This document shows positions 14,001 to 24,912 of a stretch of 64,000 nucleotides of DNA, piece by piece. Each line of letters begins with the position of its first letter. Within the stretch, counting starts at the first letter, position 1. The translations under genes were made by a program, and so were the position numbers. The stretch is from Mangifera indica (lineage: Eukaryota > Streptophyta > Magnoliopsida > Sapindales > Anacardiaceae). The notes beneath the pieces were generated by a model. That model was not told the DNA's origin. It saw only the letters and a program-made list of their open reading frames with translations, and did no database searches. The stretch is taken from NCBI RefSeq assembly GCF_011075055.1, contig NC_058148.1, positions 3,243,322-3,307,321 on the forward strand, given 5' to 3'.

Positions 14001-17000
14001 CTGTAAGGAATCTAACCTTGAAGAACTGATGAAAGCATGCAGTTAATCAGAAAACAAGATGTGGAAACAACATTAACCCAAAATTGTTTGGAAATTTGCA
14101 TTTAAAACACGAGTGCTCAAGTTGTTTCATGAAGATATATTTTTCCTTTCAGCTACTCTATTTTGAGATGATGCAGCAGCACAAGAGGATTGATGAAATA
14201 TATCATTTTGAATCATGTACGACTGAAAGGATTCGAAAAAATATTTTTTGGCTTTATCACTACATAACATATGCACAAAAACATTAAATTATGTTTTTAT
14301 TTTAGCACAAAAGACACAAAAATGAAAAAACATCTCAAAACGATTTTTTATTAAATAAAGCAAGTCATACGAGAATAATCATCAACAAAAATAACAAACT
14401 ATTTAATTCCAGTTTTAAACACAATAAGACAAGGAACCCGAACATCTGAATGAATGAACTTAAAAGGAAAACTAGCCTACCTAAAGACAGGTGATGATGT
14501 TTAGCAAACTAACATGATTCACACTCTAATAAAGATACATGACAAAATCGAGGACGTAGTGTTTTTCAACAAAGGTAGAAAAGGATGTCCCAACCGACAA
14601 TGAGTTTTGAATGAAGTTAAGGCACTAGGAACAAACAATAGATCTTGGCACTTGCATGTCAAAGACATAAAGACCCTCAGATTCATGTCTTCTACCAATA
14701 ATCAGTCTTGTCATAAACACCTGAAATAAACAATAATCAAGGAAAAATGAGACACAACAATTAAGGGCACGAGTGAGTTTACTTATAAAAATTAAATTAA
14801 AAGCAAACTTTGATAGACTCAAAACAGATGACAAGGAAATTAATGAAGTTAGATCAACAATGTCAAAACCAAGAACATATGATATTGATCCATCTGCTAA
14901 AGTAACATTAGAAGGGGATACATGTGACTTAAAAGTAGAAAATAGACTAAGATTACCTGTCATATGATCTATAGCACCAGAATCAATGGCCCATTTGAAT
15001 GATGAGAAAATAAGACGTGTTTGGTTTATCTAACTCAGCAATGGCAATAGTAAGAGTCGATGAAGATTTTAGTGATTCCTAATACTAAGAGAATTTGACA
15101 TATTTATCTGCAGAAATCATAAGTCTCTCAGATGATGAATTGGCAGAAGTGTTAGTGGCTACAATATGTGTTGATTGAAATTTCGAAGCCCAATTCTACA
15201 ATTTTCTACAAATGTGTTTTGTATGTCCCAGCTCATGACAGTAATAGCACACAATCCCTCTTGAATCCTGACTCTGATTATCAATAACTTTGTCACAGTT
15301 GTTGGTTCCACCTCGTCTATTATCACTCTTATTATACAAATGTCCAATTCCATGTGCAATACTCTAACTAACAAGAGCATTATTATTCTAAAATGATAGG
15401 GTGATTTTTGTGCGAAGTACCCAAGTAAATGTGTCATGCAAAGATAAAATTTCAAAACTAGTAAGTATTTTAGATTTAGCAATTTCAAACTCAAAAAAAA
15501 GACTAGCTAGGAAACTCATGATGGCCATTTACTCTCGTCGAGCTTGTTGAACTTTCACATCAAAACTAAAAAGTAACAACATATTAAGTTATTTATAAGT
15601 TCTTTTGAAGTCCATAAAATAAGATGTGATTGTCCTATCTTTTTTTTTTGCACGATAAAAAGTTTTGCACACCTCATATATGCGAGAAAGATTACCTCTT
15701 CTAGAATACAAGAAATCTAGATATTTCATTAGTTCTTTAACCAAGTCATAGTGATTAATTAAACTAACTATCTCACTTTCAATGGAATTTCATATCTGCA
15801 GGAATAATCAGGCATAATCTCTTAGTGATGCCTGTCTAGTACCATCCATAGGAGGGGTTTGTGTAAGGTAATCAACTTTCTCAAGGCTCAGCAAATAAAA
15901 TCAAACTGTCTTATTCCATTCCAGATAATTGGAATCATTAAGCTTGTGTTCCGTGGTTTTTAACATATACAAGAACCATATTAGTCATAGTTATAGGTTT
16001 ATTATCAGTTATAATAGTACTTGAAACAATCAAATATAAGATACAACAAGAAAATGTCTGACCGAATGATTTTTGCGGCAATCGAGTACATGGATGTGTT
16101 GTATGGAAAAAGAGGATAGTAGAAAAGGTGACTAGAATCTAATCAAGGAGAAAAATCCAGCGAAAACGACTGTTCCAACAATTGTGACAGAGTGTGCGAT
16201 AGCGAATGGTGATAGGATTATGGGGTTCTGATCACCGACATTGTCTGAGTATGTTGGTGCTGGTAGTGAGACCTGATGCTCATCAGAAATGGAGATCGAG
16301 GAAGGACGTTACAAAAGAAACTTGCGGCGCATGCAGGTCATGCACTGCTCTTCCAACGACTAGATTCTAGGAAATGATCAGTCATTAAGGTGCACTCCTT
16401 CCTAGGCCGACGGTGAGATGCAATAGTCACTCTACAAGGGTGACCTACGAATTTGCTCACTAGGGTAGAAAGAAATTTACAAATTTGATACCATAAACAA
16501 AATTGAAAAGAAGGATATTTCATTCATATATAATTGTTACATAAATACATGTATATATACAAATTAGGATTTCTAGATTAGGAAAGCAAAATATTTGATT
16601 TCTATAATTACGATCCTATAATCAAGCTCTACCATAATTAAACCACTATAATCATGCCCTATAACTTATATAATTTACTCCTATATGGTAATATACATAT
16701 TTTACAGATTCTATAACAGTGTTAAACCCTAAACTAGCCATTGACTCTTATTTATGATACTGCAGAAAAGAATTGAACACAGAAACAACTCTGGTCGCTC
16801 CAAAATTAATTTTACACTTTAACCAAACTAAAACAAGTTAAAGTCCTCCAGCAGCAATAAAAATTTGACGATTGCTCAAAGAGAGTGTAGTTATCCCGAT
16901 CATGATCAAATATATACAGCCCTTGATATCCAACCAGATGCATTGAAACAATCCATATCACTCCACCCAAAGAAATTTCAATTACAATAGAACTTGTGCT

Positions 17001-17833
17001 AAAAACAAAGTGTCCCACCTCTTCAAAATTATTGAACAAATTAATATAGAACAAGAAGTCACAACCCCTGCCAAACAGCACAACAATGGGCACATAAAAC
17101 TGTACGAATTATATAAGAATTATAAACCAATGAATCAAAAACTGCAATAACACACAACATAATCAGAACAACTTAAGTAAGACAACAAAGTCCTCACAAT
17201 CAACTCAAGCATCACAAACAATAACTTCACTATTAATTTATATAGCTCCAACAGTTAAAGCATTACATAACAGAGAGTTCAAGTACCAAATACCCTCAGT
17301 TGCTCTAAGCATCAAAAGCATGATAATACTCAAAGACACATTTGCTTTAAGCACCAAAACTCCAATTAAAATCTGTTCGCTTAAACCATAAAAAATTTTA
17401 AAAAAAAACCGTAATTAAAGTAGGGGAGAAAAAAAAAAAAAAACTCCAACCATAGTAAACAATAATATTGTAACCCAAACTATTCAACAGATATTTTGCA
17501 AATATGTAACATATCCATTTGCTCAAAAACAGTGAAAACTAAAAAAAAAAATAGAAAGAAGAGAGAGAGAGTGAGAGATTGCATACAACTAAGCTTAACT
17601 GCATCTTTGGCATCAAACCCAGATAAGAAATTGTGAAGAGGAAGGATCCAGAAGATCCAGGAGAGAGAAACAGCTAAACTGAAGAGCAAAACGACGACGC
17701 ATTTGAGACTAAACTCCCTCGAAATCACTGAAAAAACCAAAGAACATCTCTGACAGGAGAACCCATAAGACGAAGGCAAATTAGAAACCTCAAGAGACTG
17801 CCGTTGGCGCAGACTTTGGTCACTTTTCCCCAT
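5052..17833 (-). CDS. Single-pass membrane protein with Pro-rich tail, DUF7036-like; five exons
   Basis: Exons on the minus strand: 17833-17587, 10827-10718, 10609-10238, 9567-9069 and 5176-5052, together 450 codons. Every junction is GT-AG and the phases agree: exons 1 and 4 end after one base of a codon, exons 2 and 3 end in phase 0. Residues 1-44 are polar, and 45-66 form one transmembrane helix ([17 protein letters not shown]). Residues about 85-330 are the conserved part, containing [40 protein letters not shown] and [20 protein letters not shown]. Residues about 335-405 are rich in PSPSP and TPPTP, like a wall-exposed linker. I recognise this as the plant DUF7036 type from memory; its function is unknown. 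The ATG at 17833 was preferred over an in-frame ATG at 17989 because a TATA box lies between them. Intron 1 (6.8 kb) carries a copia element and intron 4 (3.9 kb) older debris. Exon 5 is the least certain: its phase and acceptor (TGCTTTTGCAG) fit, but retention of intron 4 would instead stop at 8986. An alternative donor 3 bases upstream at exon 1 is also in frame. Confidence 0.8.
6924..7880 (+). mobile_element. Gypsy-like retroelement debris in intron 4
   Basis: At 7789-7880 the plus strand reads [20 protein letters not shown], a Ty3/gypsy Gag zinc-knuckle signature (C-x2-C...H-x-C spacing close to the family). About 600 bases upstream, 6924-7230, an AT-rich block begins TGATGAAGACCC and ends TTCTAACA. 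It resembles an LTR; the bases after it (CCTTAAGGTGGAGATT) recall gypsy LTR-adjacent sequence, though the orientation is ambiguous. No full domain survives. The debris lies inside the gene's fourth intron and would be spliced out. Confidence 0.45.
7888..8215. repeat. Relic of the GAGCTCGA-rich hAT-like repeat family
   Basis: It opens with GGTTGGAATCAAACCAAGC, is rich in AGCTCGA/GCTTGA words and closes with inverted-type sequence (CTGAATTCGAACTAG). The same style of sequence fills the better-bounded elements at 19188-19724 and 60724-61102. No TSD was found, so the ends are approximate. Confidence 0.4.
11455..11650. repeat. Left copy of a ~206-bp intronic tandem duplication
   Basis: This intron-1 segment (CCATTGACT...GATCACAATCAAA) matches 16731-16912 in the same orientation over its whole length, with scattered substitutions. 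Subtracting the 5060-bp copia element and one TSD, the two copies would lie 206 bases apart, so this was a tandem duplication before the element arrived. Confidence 0.75.
11659..11883 (-). repeat. 3' LTR of the intronic copia element
   Basis: 225 bases; on the minus strand it runs from TGTTACAATATC to TTTTGTTCA. It pairs with 16494-16718. Confidence 0.88.
12233..15560 (-). pseudogene. Degenerate copia Gag-Pol polyprotein
   Basis: Domains appear in copia order on the minus strand, broken by many stops and frameshifts. The Gag zinc knuckle [14 protein letters not shown] (C-x2-C-x4-H-x4-C) lies at about 15200-15260. The protease motif [10 protein letters not shown] is near 14960-14990. The pre-integrase segment around 14640-14700 reads [10 protein letters not shown]. 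Reverse transcriptase at 12785-13195 has [29 protein letters not shown] and the catalytic YVDD. RNase H remnants lie at 12233-12748. The integrase core around 13300-14600 is badly decayed. Confidence 0.88.
16494..16718 (-). repeat. 5' LTR of the intronic copia element
   Basis: 225 bases; on the minus strand it starts TGTTATAGAATC and ends TTTTGTTTA, the last base pair of the usual CA being mutated. The primer-binding site follows directly. Confidence 0.88.
16731..16912. repeat. Right copy of the ~206-bp intronic tandem duplication
   Basis: Direct-repeat partner of 11455-11650; shared words include GATACTGCAGAAAA, AAACAAGTTAAAGTC and TGATCAAA. The copia element sits at the junction between the copies. 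Confidence 0.75.
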
Positions 17834-17972
17834 TGAAAGAGCATCTGGGTTGAGCTTCTCAGAGTAATTTGATTCAATAGAACGAAGAAGTAGATGGAGA
17901 TGAAAAATAAGAGTTAATGGTGGGCATATGAGACAGACAAAACAAATCCAAACCAAACCCCCCCTTCTCCCC

Positions 17973-17979
17973 TTTATAT
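17973..17979 (-). promoter_or_regulatory. Probable TATA box of the DUF7036-like gene
   Basis: ATATAAA on the minus strand, in a purine-rich context, about 140 bases upstream of the chosen ATG. This predicts a transcription start near 17945 and a leader of roughly 110 bases. It argues against the upstream in-frame ATG at 17989. Confidence 0.5.
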
Positions 17980-17997
17980 TTCTCTTCAAATGTCTAG

Positions 17998-19187
17998 AAA
18001 TTATGGCTTTATGGCGGTGATTGTCGCTGCTGGCACTAGTTGGGTTGCAATGCGAGGTCTAAAAAGAAAAAACTCAAACAAGAGGATTAATTTACGGAGT
18101 GAACTTTATTTTCCCAACTAAGGTTTAGACTGCTTCAGCCCGTAAATAATACAATCTCACTCAAGAAAAAACAGTATTTTAAAATAAAAATATAATTAGA
18201 GCAATTATATACTTACACATTTTAAATATATAAAATAAATATATAAATAATATATTATAATAAGATTGAATATTATTATTTATTTTTTGTTCTAAAAATA
18301 TGTATATATAATTTTATTATTATTATTTTATTTTTAATACATTTAAAAATGAATCATTTGAATATTCAAATTATGTAGGAAACCACTCACTTTTTTTTTC
18401 TTTTACTCTCACTTATTTATAACAATCTCTAATTTTTTAAAATATAAAAAATGTTAATGAATTTTTTTAGAGGTTTTAGAACATTTTTAAATTTTAATAT
18501 GTCTCTTAATAGTTTTGAAAATGAGAGTTACACATCTAAATAATTGAATATAATTCAAAATGAGATTAGTTTTATTTTTTAAAAAATAAATAAGGATATA
18601 ATTATAATAAAATTAAAATTGTTTTGATAATCTTTTAATACATAAGAAAAAAATGATAATTAGATTATCTTTTATATTATATGTCATATTATAATTTGTT
18701 TAAATTTTTTTATTATTTATAAATAAAATAATATAAAAATAAAAAATAAAATATTAGAATAATATTTTTATCACTAAGACCAAACGCTTCTTAAATGTCT
18801 TAATAAATGAGTTTGAAAATGGAAGCCATAATGCGGTGGCCAAGTTGAGGCCTCTTCTGTCTCACAACTTTTTTTTATTCAATCTATTTGCTCTGATGTG
18901 AGAGAGAAATTAAAAAAAAAAAAAGAAAAAAATTTAGCAAACGATAATAGCGTCAAAATTATTGAAATAGGAGTTATATTTATACAATGGTTTACCTTAA
19001 AAGTAAAATTTAGAAGTCACAGTCAGAATAACAGAGTAAATTTTATATTATAATAAAAAATTTGTGTTAATAGAACATTTATTAACCAATATTTTCATAA
19101 TTGTCATTGACATTATTTTTTTTAAAGGTATTATTAAATGATTTTATTATTAATATTATTAAATTTATTATTCTTTATATAAACAAT
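17998..19187. other. AT-rich upstream intergenic stretch
   Basis: Upstream of the DUF7036-like gene. Nothing codes. At about 18190-18345 there is an AT-only imperfect palindrome centred near AAGATTGAATATTATT that resembles the small MITE at 20002-20162, but no TSD could be fixed. Confidence 0.5.
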
Positions 19188-19724
19188 GAGAGTTAGGTCT
19201 AAATCGAGCTAATTTTGTCTCAAAAAATGGCTTAGTTTAATTTGATTCGATTTGACTCAAATTCGTTTAATTCAAATTCAAGTAAAAAGATTTGACTTAT
19301 TTTTTAAATTAAGTCAAATTTGAGTTTAGCTGTTTAACTAAAATTTGATTTGAATTTGTAGCTCAAATATATAGTTTGGATTTGTGACTTAAATTCACGG
19401 TTTGAATCAATAACTTAAATTCGTAGCTCGGATTCGTAATTCAACTTTATAGTTCATTAACAAAATAATATTATTTTATCAAAATAATGGGTAAAATAAT
19501 ATTGTTTTGTAAATAAGCTAGAAATTCAAACCATAAATCTGATCCATGATTCAAATAATAAATTTAAGTTGAACTAAAATAAACTAATTTTTTTAAGCTG
19601 ATCTCAAACCACCCTAAATTTTGATTTGATAAACTCGAGCCAAATTAAAGTTATATTATTTTTTATTTGAAACAAACTCGAACCAAAAAAAGTTTAAACT
19701 TGGTTTGATTTGTATTCACCTTTA
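19188..19724. mobile_element. Non-autonomous hAT-like element with 8-bp TSD
   Basis: A perfect 8-bp duplication, TAAACAAT, occurs at 19180-19187 and 19725-19732. The ends are weakly inverted (left GAGAGTTAGGTCTAAATC, right complement TAAAGGTGAATACAAATC). The interior consists of TTCGAATT/ACTCAAATTC words, an AT-drifted version of the AGCTCGA-rich family seen at 7888, 48658 and 60724. No transposase is present. Confidence 0.65.
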
Positions 19725-20001
19725 TAAACAATTGAATTATCATTCATCCATGGATGAATTTATTAAATCACACATAAATCATGAATTTTTTTTTTTTCAA
19801 ATTAAAGAGGGTCAAATTGACATTTTTGTAAATTTGTGAACTTTTTTGAAAATTCAAGGAGAGTCAAGCGTGCGGGTGTGTTTTTATGGTTTTTAGAAAT
19901 TTTAAATTATAGTATATATTCCATATCTATAAATTGATGAAAAGATTAAGTGTTATTGAAGTGGCTAAACTTAACCGGTTCAATATTAAATATACAAATA
20001 A

Positions 20002-20162
20002 GAATAATGTTATATATATATATATTTTTAATATACAATTTAAATATGTAAATGATATGTTATTATATAATTAAGTATTATTTTATTTTTAATTTAAAAT
20101 CATTCAATTACATGATGATATATCATTTTTATATCAAAAGTATATATATATAATTTTATTAT
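20002..20162. mobile_element. Small hAT-like MITE (copy 1)
   Basis: Only 161 bases, almost entirely an inverted repeat, with the left end GAATAATGTTATATATATA and the right complement ATAATAAAATTATATATATA. A perfect 8-bp TSD, ACAAATAA, lies at 19994-20001 and 20163-20170. Inner words such as ATGATATATCATCATGTAATTGA match the MITEs at 52514 and 54969. Confidence 0.75.
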
Positions 20163-20170
20163 ACAAATAA

Positions 20171-20755
20171 TTCAACTTAATACTTAATGAATATTATTAA
20201 TTATTCAATTATTTAAATTAATGTAATAAAGAAATAAAATTAATTGAATATATTTTTCCATTTTTAATGTCATTTTCTAGGCATTAAGTTGTATTTGTTA
20301 TGATATGTAGGGTAGATATTTGGATTTTTAGTAATTGATTGCAATTTATCTTTTGCTGTTGATTCAATTTCAATATCAATTTTTTTCCAAGTTGTAATAA
20401 AATGGAAAAATGCATCAAGTAAAAAGGGTTATTTATGTTAATAGATGTATTATTGAGATTTTCTTTTTTTTAAACAAGGAAGGGAATACAAGAAGTCTTA
20501 TGGAATGTGTCCAAAAACAATTTTTAAAAATTGATTTTTGGATAAAAAATAAAATAAAATAGAGCCTTAGTTACATTCTCACTTCACAGAAAAAATAAAG
20601 ACCCTAAATAAATCATAAATAAATCTTTTTGCTAAGTAAAAATTTACATTATAAAGAACAAAGTCTAAAGGTCAAACAACCTAAGTTCGCCCTTATAATG
20701 GGAGGACAACAAAACACAATAAAACTATAAAACAATCTTAACACAAATTAAGAAA
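20171..20755. other. AT-rich spacer, no feature
   Basis: Low-complexity AT-rich DNA between a small MITE and a long hairpin; no ORF, RNA or repeat boundary seen. Confidence 0.5.
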
Positions 20756-21728
20756 GGGATATTGAATATTTTAACTTTTTTTCTTAACAGTGTATACATA
20801 TATACCACAAAACTCATTGACTTAACAAAAATATCATAATAATATTCCATTTTTCTAAAATGCCTCAATTGACATTACTCATATAGAGAGATTCTTTCTT
20901 TTTTTTATCATCCTTCTAACAAAAGAAAGAATCTCTACAACTCTGAAAAAAATTGAAGCAGACACATGTGATTGAACAATAAATCCCATGAAAGATATAT
21001 AGAGAAAAGAATCGCTAGCCATTATAAAGGATTCATATAAACAAAAGGGAGGAAGAGATGAAGATTGCTGCTAACCCCTAGCTTTTTGCCAACCTGTTCT
21101 TCAACTGGTTTTTATCTAGAACTGAATTTTTATATTTTTTAACCATGAATACAATATTAAACAATACAACAACATGAAATCATAGTATTAAACAATATTA
21201 CCAACATGAAATCACAATAAAATTATATTTCACATGAAGTCATAAACATAAATCTATTTTACATTATTTCATTTTCAATTGTTAAAGAAGAAAACACAAA
21301 ACATAAGGGTTTGAATCAAAACTGACTTGAATTTGGATGATTTTGTTATAAAATCTTTGTAAGAATTGTGAATTCTCTAAAGAAATTTGACAATTTTTAT
21401 CTCTTTCTCCCTTTTGTTTATATGAATATTTTATAATAGCTACCGATTCCTTTCCCTAATTTTTTTTCACAGATTCCTTTCCCTAAATATCTTTCATGAG
21501 ATTTATTATTCAATCACATGTGTTTGCTTTAATTATTTTTCAGAGTTATAGATATTCTTTCTTTTGGTAAAAGGATGATGAAAAAGAGAGAGAATCTTTC
21601 TACATGGGTAATGTCAATATGGGCATTTTAGAAAAAGAGAATACTGTTATGGTATTTTTGTTAAATGAATGACTTGTATGGTATATATGTATATATGGTT
21701 AAAGAAAAGGCTAAAACATTCAAATCCC
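20756..21728. mobile_element. Long inverted repeat (fold-back element)
   Basis: The left arm, 20756-21067, is the reverse complement of the right arm, 21391-21728, along its entire length with scattered mismatches. One short duplicated segment makes the right arm longer. The loop is about 320 bases. The outer ends read GGGATATTGAATATTTTAAC and, on the complement, GGGATTTGAATGTTTTAGCC. The arms include CACATGTGATTGAA and CATATAAACAAAAGGGAG. This suits a fold-back or Mutator-like non-autonomous element. I found no TSD, so the class is uncertain. A transcript would form a stem of roughly 300 base pairs. Confidence 0.75.
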
Positions 21729-21849
21729 GTATCCGTAAACCTATAAATAATGATCAACTCCCGTATCAGTATATATATGAATATATACTAATTATAATGA
21801 ACATACCTCCTCCTAATTTCCAGCGGAAACATTCTTTCGTAAGTCCTTT

Positions 21850-24140
21850 ATCTGTAAACTAATGTCCATGACCCTTTTGCTACAGCTTGTGATATCAATA
21901 AGTAACCACAACCGCTCATCCTATAAAGGAGAGAAAACATTTTAAATGAACATAATAATTTGAAAAACAAATTGATCAATGATATTTCATAAAAAAATGC
22001 ACTACCTCTACGGCTGGAAAAGGTGTATGGGGTGAACTCTCAATCGAAAGTGTCTCATGGCCAATACCCTATACAAATGAAAATAACAAATTGGTTAATG
22101 ATATTTCATATAAAATATAATAGCTACAATTATTTTCATACCTCAGGTGCAAGATTTAAAGCAACCGAAGGACCAATGAAAATACCCTCATGAGTAGAAC
22201 CCTATACGAATATATAAAAGGAATTAATCAATAACAATTAATTAAAAAATATAGTAACAACTATAAAAGATATACCTTAGATCGGAGAGGTAAAGTAATA
22301 GAAGGGCTAACCGAGACCCCCTCATAGCAACTACCCTGGGGATATAGTATTAATAACTTGATCAGTGACATTTCATATAAAATAAAATAAAAATATAAAA
22401 ACATTTAACATTAAATGTCTCTAAAAAATTAAATACAGACCTCATAAGGGTGACGGGATGGAATCGACTTGCCAATAGGAGTGGTCATTCGAACACCGTC
22501 ATGCGTACCTTGCACGAAGTCAATAAAGATGTTAGAGTAATAGTGAAATACAATTTTTATAAAGATTAAATGAGATGTAGCTTTATAACCTAATTAACTA
22601 GAGTTGGGCATATAAATGTGACGATTTCCTCCAAACGAGTCAGACGATCCTCTGATCGACTTATCTGAAAAGACATGTCATCACATAATCGAGTCATCTA
22701 TGAAGACACCTTCTCACGGAAACAAGAAATCTCATGCAAAATTATAGTGCCCTAGTGCTCCAATGTAGCATTTACTATGGATAAAATGGGTGATACAGAC
22801 GAGAGACACTCTTATGTGATAGGATGGGTAGCAGGGTCCTAAACCCTAGGTAGGTATATGATCTCAATGGCTAGGTCTGAACAACCGAGAGACATAAAAG
22901 TTGTTCTATAATAAGAGGCTGAATAGACTCTTTAAGTGTCTCATAACTACCAGCTAGTATATTTACTGGTGGCATAATTAGAGAAACTTTATCTCCTATT
23001 AGGTGGGCACTGAAGACGATGAGGAAGAATACGGATCCGATATACTTGGTATAGAAGAATGTCCACATACCATGGTCTAGCCTCCTCAATCGGTGATAGA
23101 CAGAGCAAGAATGTGACATCATCTTATTTATTGAGATATATAATTTAACATATTTGCAATATTGAAGGTATTAATTAACTTATTAATTAACGATTACATA
23201 CCTGATCACTGGTAAAAATAGGGTCTATATGACTCCAAGTCGGAATATAACGTGTACGCCGTCAAAAAATCCGTTGAGACGCATGAATATCGAGCATATC
23301 CACCTAATCATACAGGGTGTCCATCATCTCATATATCTAATACTATAATATAACCATTAATGGTTAAGTTAAATCTATTTATATTTTTGCCAATTAATAT
23401 ATATAATCAAGAAATATAAACTTACCTGAAAAGCGAAAAGAAATCTGTAAAGGTCATATTTACATATTTCGAGCATCTAACTAAAATAGACTCTGTCACT
23501 AGCCTGGGACATCGACTCGTACATCATTTGCCTCATTAGAATGCCTTAAGGATAGGAATTAAACTCATCCAAATGATCAACCAACTGAAGGTATTCGACA
23601 GATACCTTTTTTCGTCGATCATTGCCTAGCAACACCATATCGAGACAACATAACAAGGCCATCTTGACAGTATCAATATCATCATCCTATCATGGCCTAG
23701 CCAAAAAAACACGTTCGATATCATGATACTGCACTTTTTGACAGCCCCGAAAGTAGGTATCTCTAATCCTGTATCAAGATGCAGGGGGAATATACGATGA
23801 AAATGCAGTGTGTTAGTTGAATGATAGCCTCGTCATCAAGGAAAACTCGAATAAGTTGAATCTCATGTTAACCCCATTAACCCTGAACCATAATTCATCT
23901 TTGATTAAGGGTCGATATAACTGTTGTAAAAGAAATGCATGTACCAACACTCCAAAAAATTTAGTATCTGGCAAACAAAGTAAATACTCGAAATATGTCT
24001 TCTCGAATAGTTGAAGTTACTCCGGGGTCAATGTGGACTTAATCTTGGACATGACAGTACATCGGACATGGTATATTACCCTTGCCCGAAGTGTCCTAAG
24101 TTGTTGGGGATTCGTAACTCGTCTTTGATATGTTTTCTTT
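21850..24140 (-). pseudogene. DUF1985-type ORF of a Mutator-like element, decayed
   Basis: Translated minus-strand fragments follow the order of the plant DUF1985 domain found in Ulp1-associated Mutator-like transposons. LFEKTYFEYLLCLPD, then LVHAFLLQQLYRPLIKDELW and MRFNLFEFSLMTRLSF lie at about 23820-24050. MALLCCLDMVLLGNDRRKK and EYLQLVDHLDEFNSYP lie at about 23540-23690. KYDLYRFLFAFQ lies at about 23430-23460, where a splice donor may follow. Stops and frameshifts break the frame. Downstream the coding turns into four short repeated exons (22010-22512) and then DERLWLLIDITS near 21900. No Mutator transposase and no Ulp1 peptidase catalytic segment was recognised, so this is a remnant or a split accessory gene. 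Confidence 0.65.
22013..22512 (-). repeat. Four tandemly repeated mini-exons in the DUF1985-type gene
   Basis: Reading the minus strand, four segments of 20-23 codons share a pattern: GTHDGVRMTTPIGKSIP (near 22440-22510), GSCYEGVSVSPSITLPLRSK (22277-22336), GSTHEGIFIGPSVALNLAPE (22143-22202) and GIGHETLSIESSPHTPFPAV (22013-22075). Each starts with GGT (or GGTA) right after an AG and ends in GAG or AAG followed by GTA. This looks like phase-0 exons separated by introns of about 60-105 bases. Confidence 0.6.
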
Positions 24141-24261
24141 TAAGAGATGTATCTTGCAAAAAAATTTTAAAAGTTTGTAAGAATTTCATCAAAAACAGAT
24201 ATATAAATAGATATGGAAATGACAAATAAAAAAACACAACTAAAATACAAAAAGTCCATGT

Positions 24262-24912
24262 TGGAATAACATAAAAAGATAAAAACTAGAAAAACGAAAA
24301 ACAGTACTGAAATTTGAAATCTATATGTTGGAATACCTCAGAAGGGCAAAAACCGAAAAATCGCTTGAATATTTGAAAAGTACAAGTTAATATATCCTAA
24401 AATGGAAAAAATCAATAAAAATATAACTGAAATTTGAATTCTATATATTGAAATACCCTAGAATATCAACAATCAAAAAATCGTTTAACAATCAAAAAAT
24501 TCAGAAATCTAAAATGTATGAGTCGATTTTTTCAAAAATGATAAAAATCTGAAAAATGGAACTGAAATTTGAATTTTATACGTTAAAATACCCTAAAATA
24601 TTAACAATTGAAAAATCACTCAGAAATCTGAAAAGTATGAGTCAATACTTTTTAGAAATGGTAAAAATTCAAAAAACGAAACTGAAATTCAAATTTTATA
24701 CTTCAAAATACCATAAAATGTCAACAATCAAAAAATCACTTGAAAATCTAAAAAGTATAAGTCAATACTTTTCATAAATGACAAAAAATTGTAAAACAAA
24801 ATTGAAATTCGAATTTTATACGTTAAAATATCCTAAAATATCAACAATCGAAAATTCGCTTGGAGATTTGAAATATACAAGTAGATACTTTCTAGAAATG
24901 GCAAAAATCTAG
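24262..24912. repeat. 120-bp tandem repeat, five copies
   Basis: The word CTGAAATTTGAAT or its variant recurs at 24307, 24427, 24562, 24682 and 24802. The period is 120 bases, with one 135-base unit caused by a local duplication of CAATCAAAAAAT. Units share TATACGTTAAAATACCCTA, ATATCAACAATCGAAAAATC and GAGTCAATACTTT. The array abuts the 5' side of the DUF1985-type ORF, where Mutator-like elements often carry subterminal arrays. The short ORFs inside are products of the repeat. Confidence 0.88.

Larger units (their letters stand above)
11659..16718 (-). mobile_element. Ty1/copia LTR retrotransposon, complete in structure, coding-dead
   Basis: The element is 5060 bases long, on the minus strand, inside intron 1 of the DUF7036-like gene. 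Two 225-base LTRs (11659-11883 and 16494-16718) are flanked by a perfect 5-bp TSD, GTGTT (11654-11658 and 16719-16723). Next to the 5' LTR is the primer-binding site TGGTATCA (16486-16493, minus), complementary to initiator-Met tRNA as in most plant copia elements. Next to the 3' LTR is the purine tract GAGGGGGAG (11884-11894, minus). The LTRs differ by point changes and one terminal CA has become TA, so the insertion is not recent. Confidence 0.9.

Noticed and set aside
17834..17989. In-frame upstream extension of the DUF7036-like protein (52 codons, ATG at 17989)
   Set aside because: A TATA box (17973-17979) lies inside it, and it would place a hydrophobic stretch before a protein that already has its own membrane anchor.
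24262..24912. CRISPR-like or satellite interpretation of the regular 120-bp array
   Set aside because: The whole unit repeats with no unique spacers, and the genome is plant; a tandem array is the correct description.
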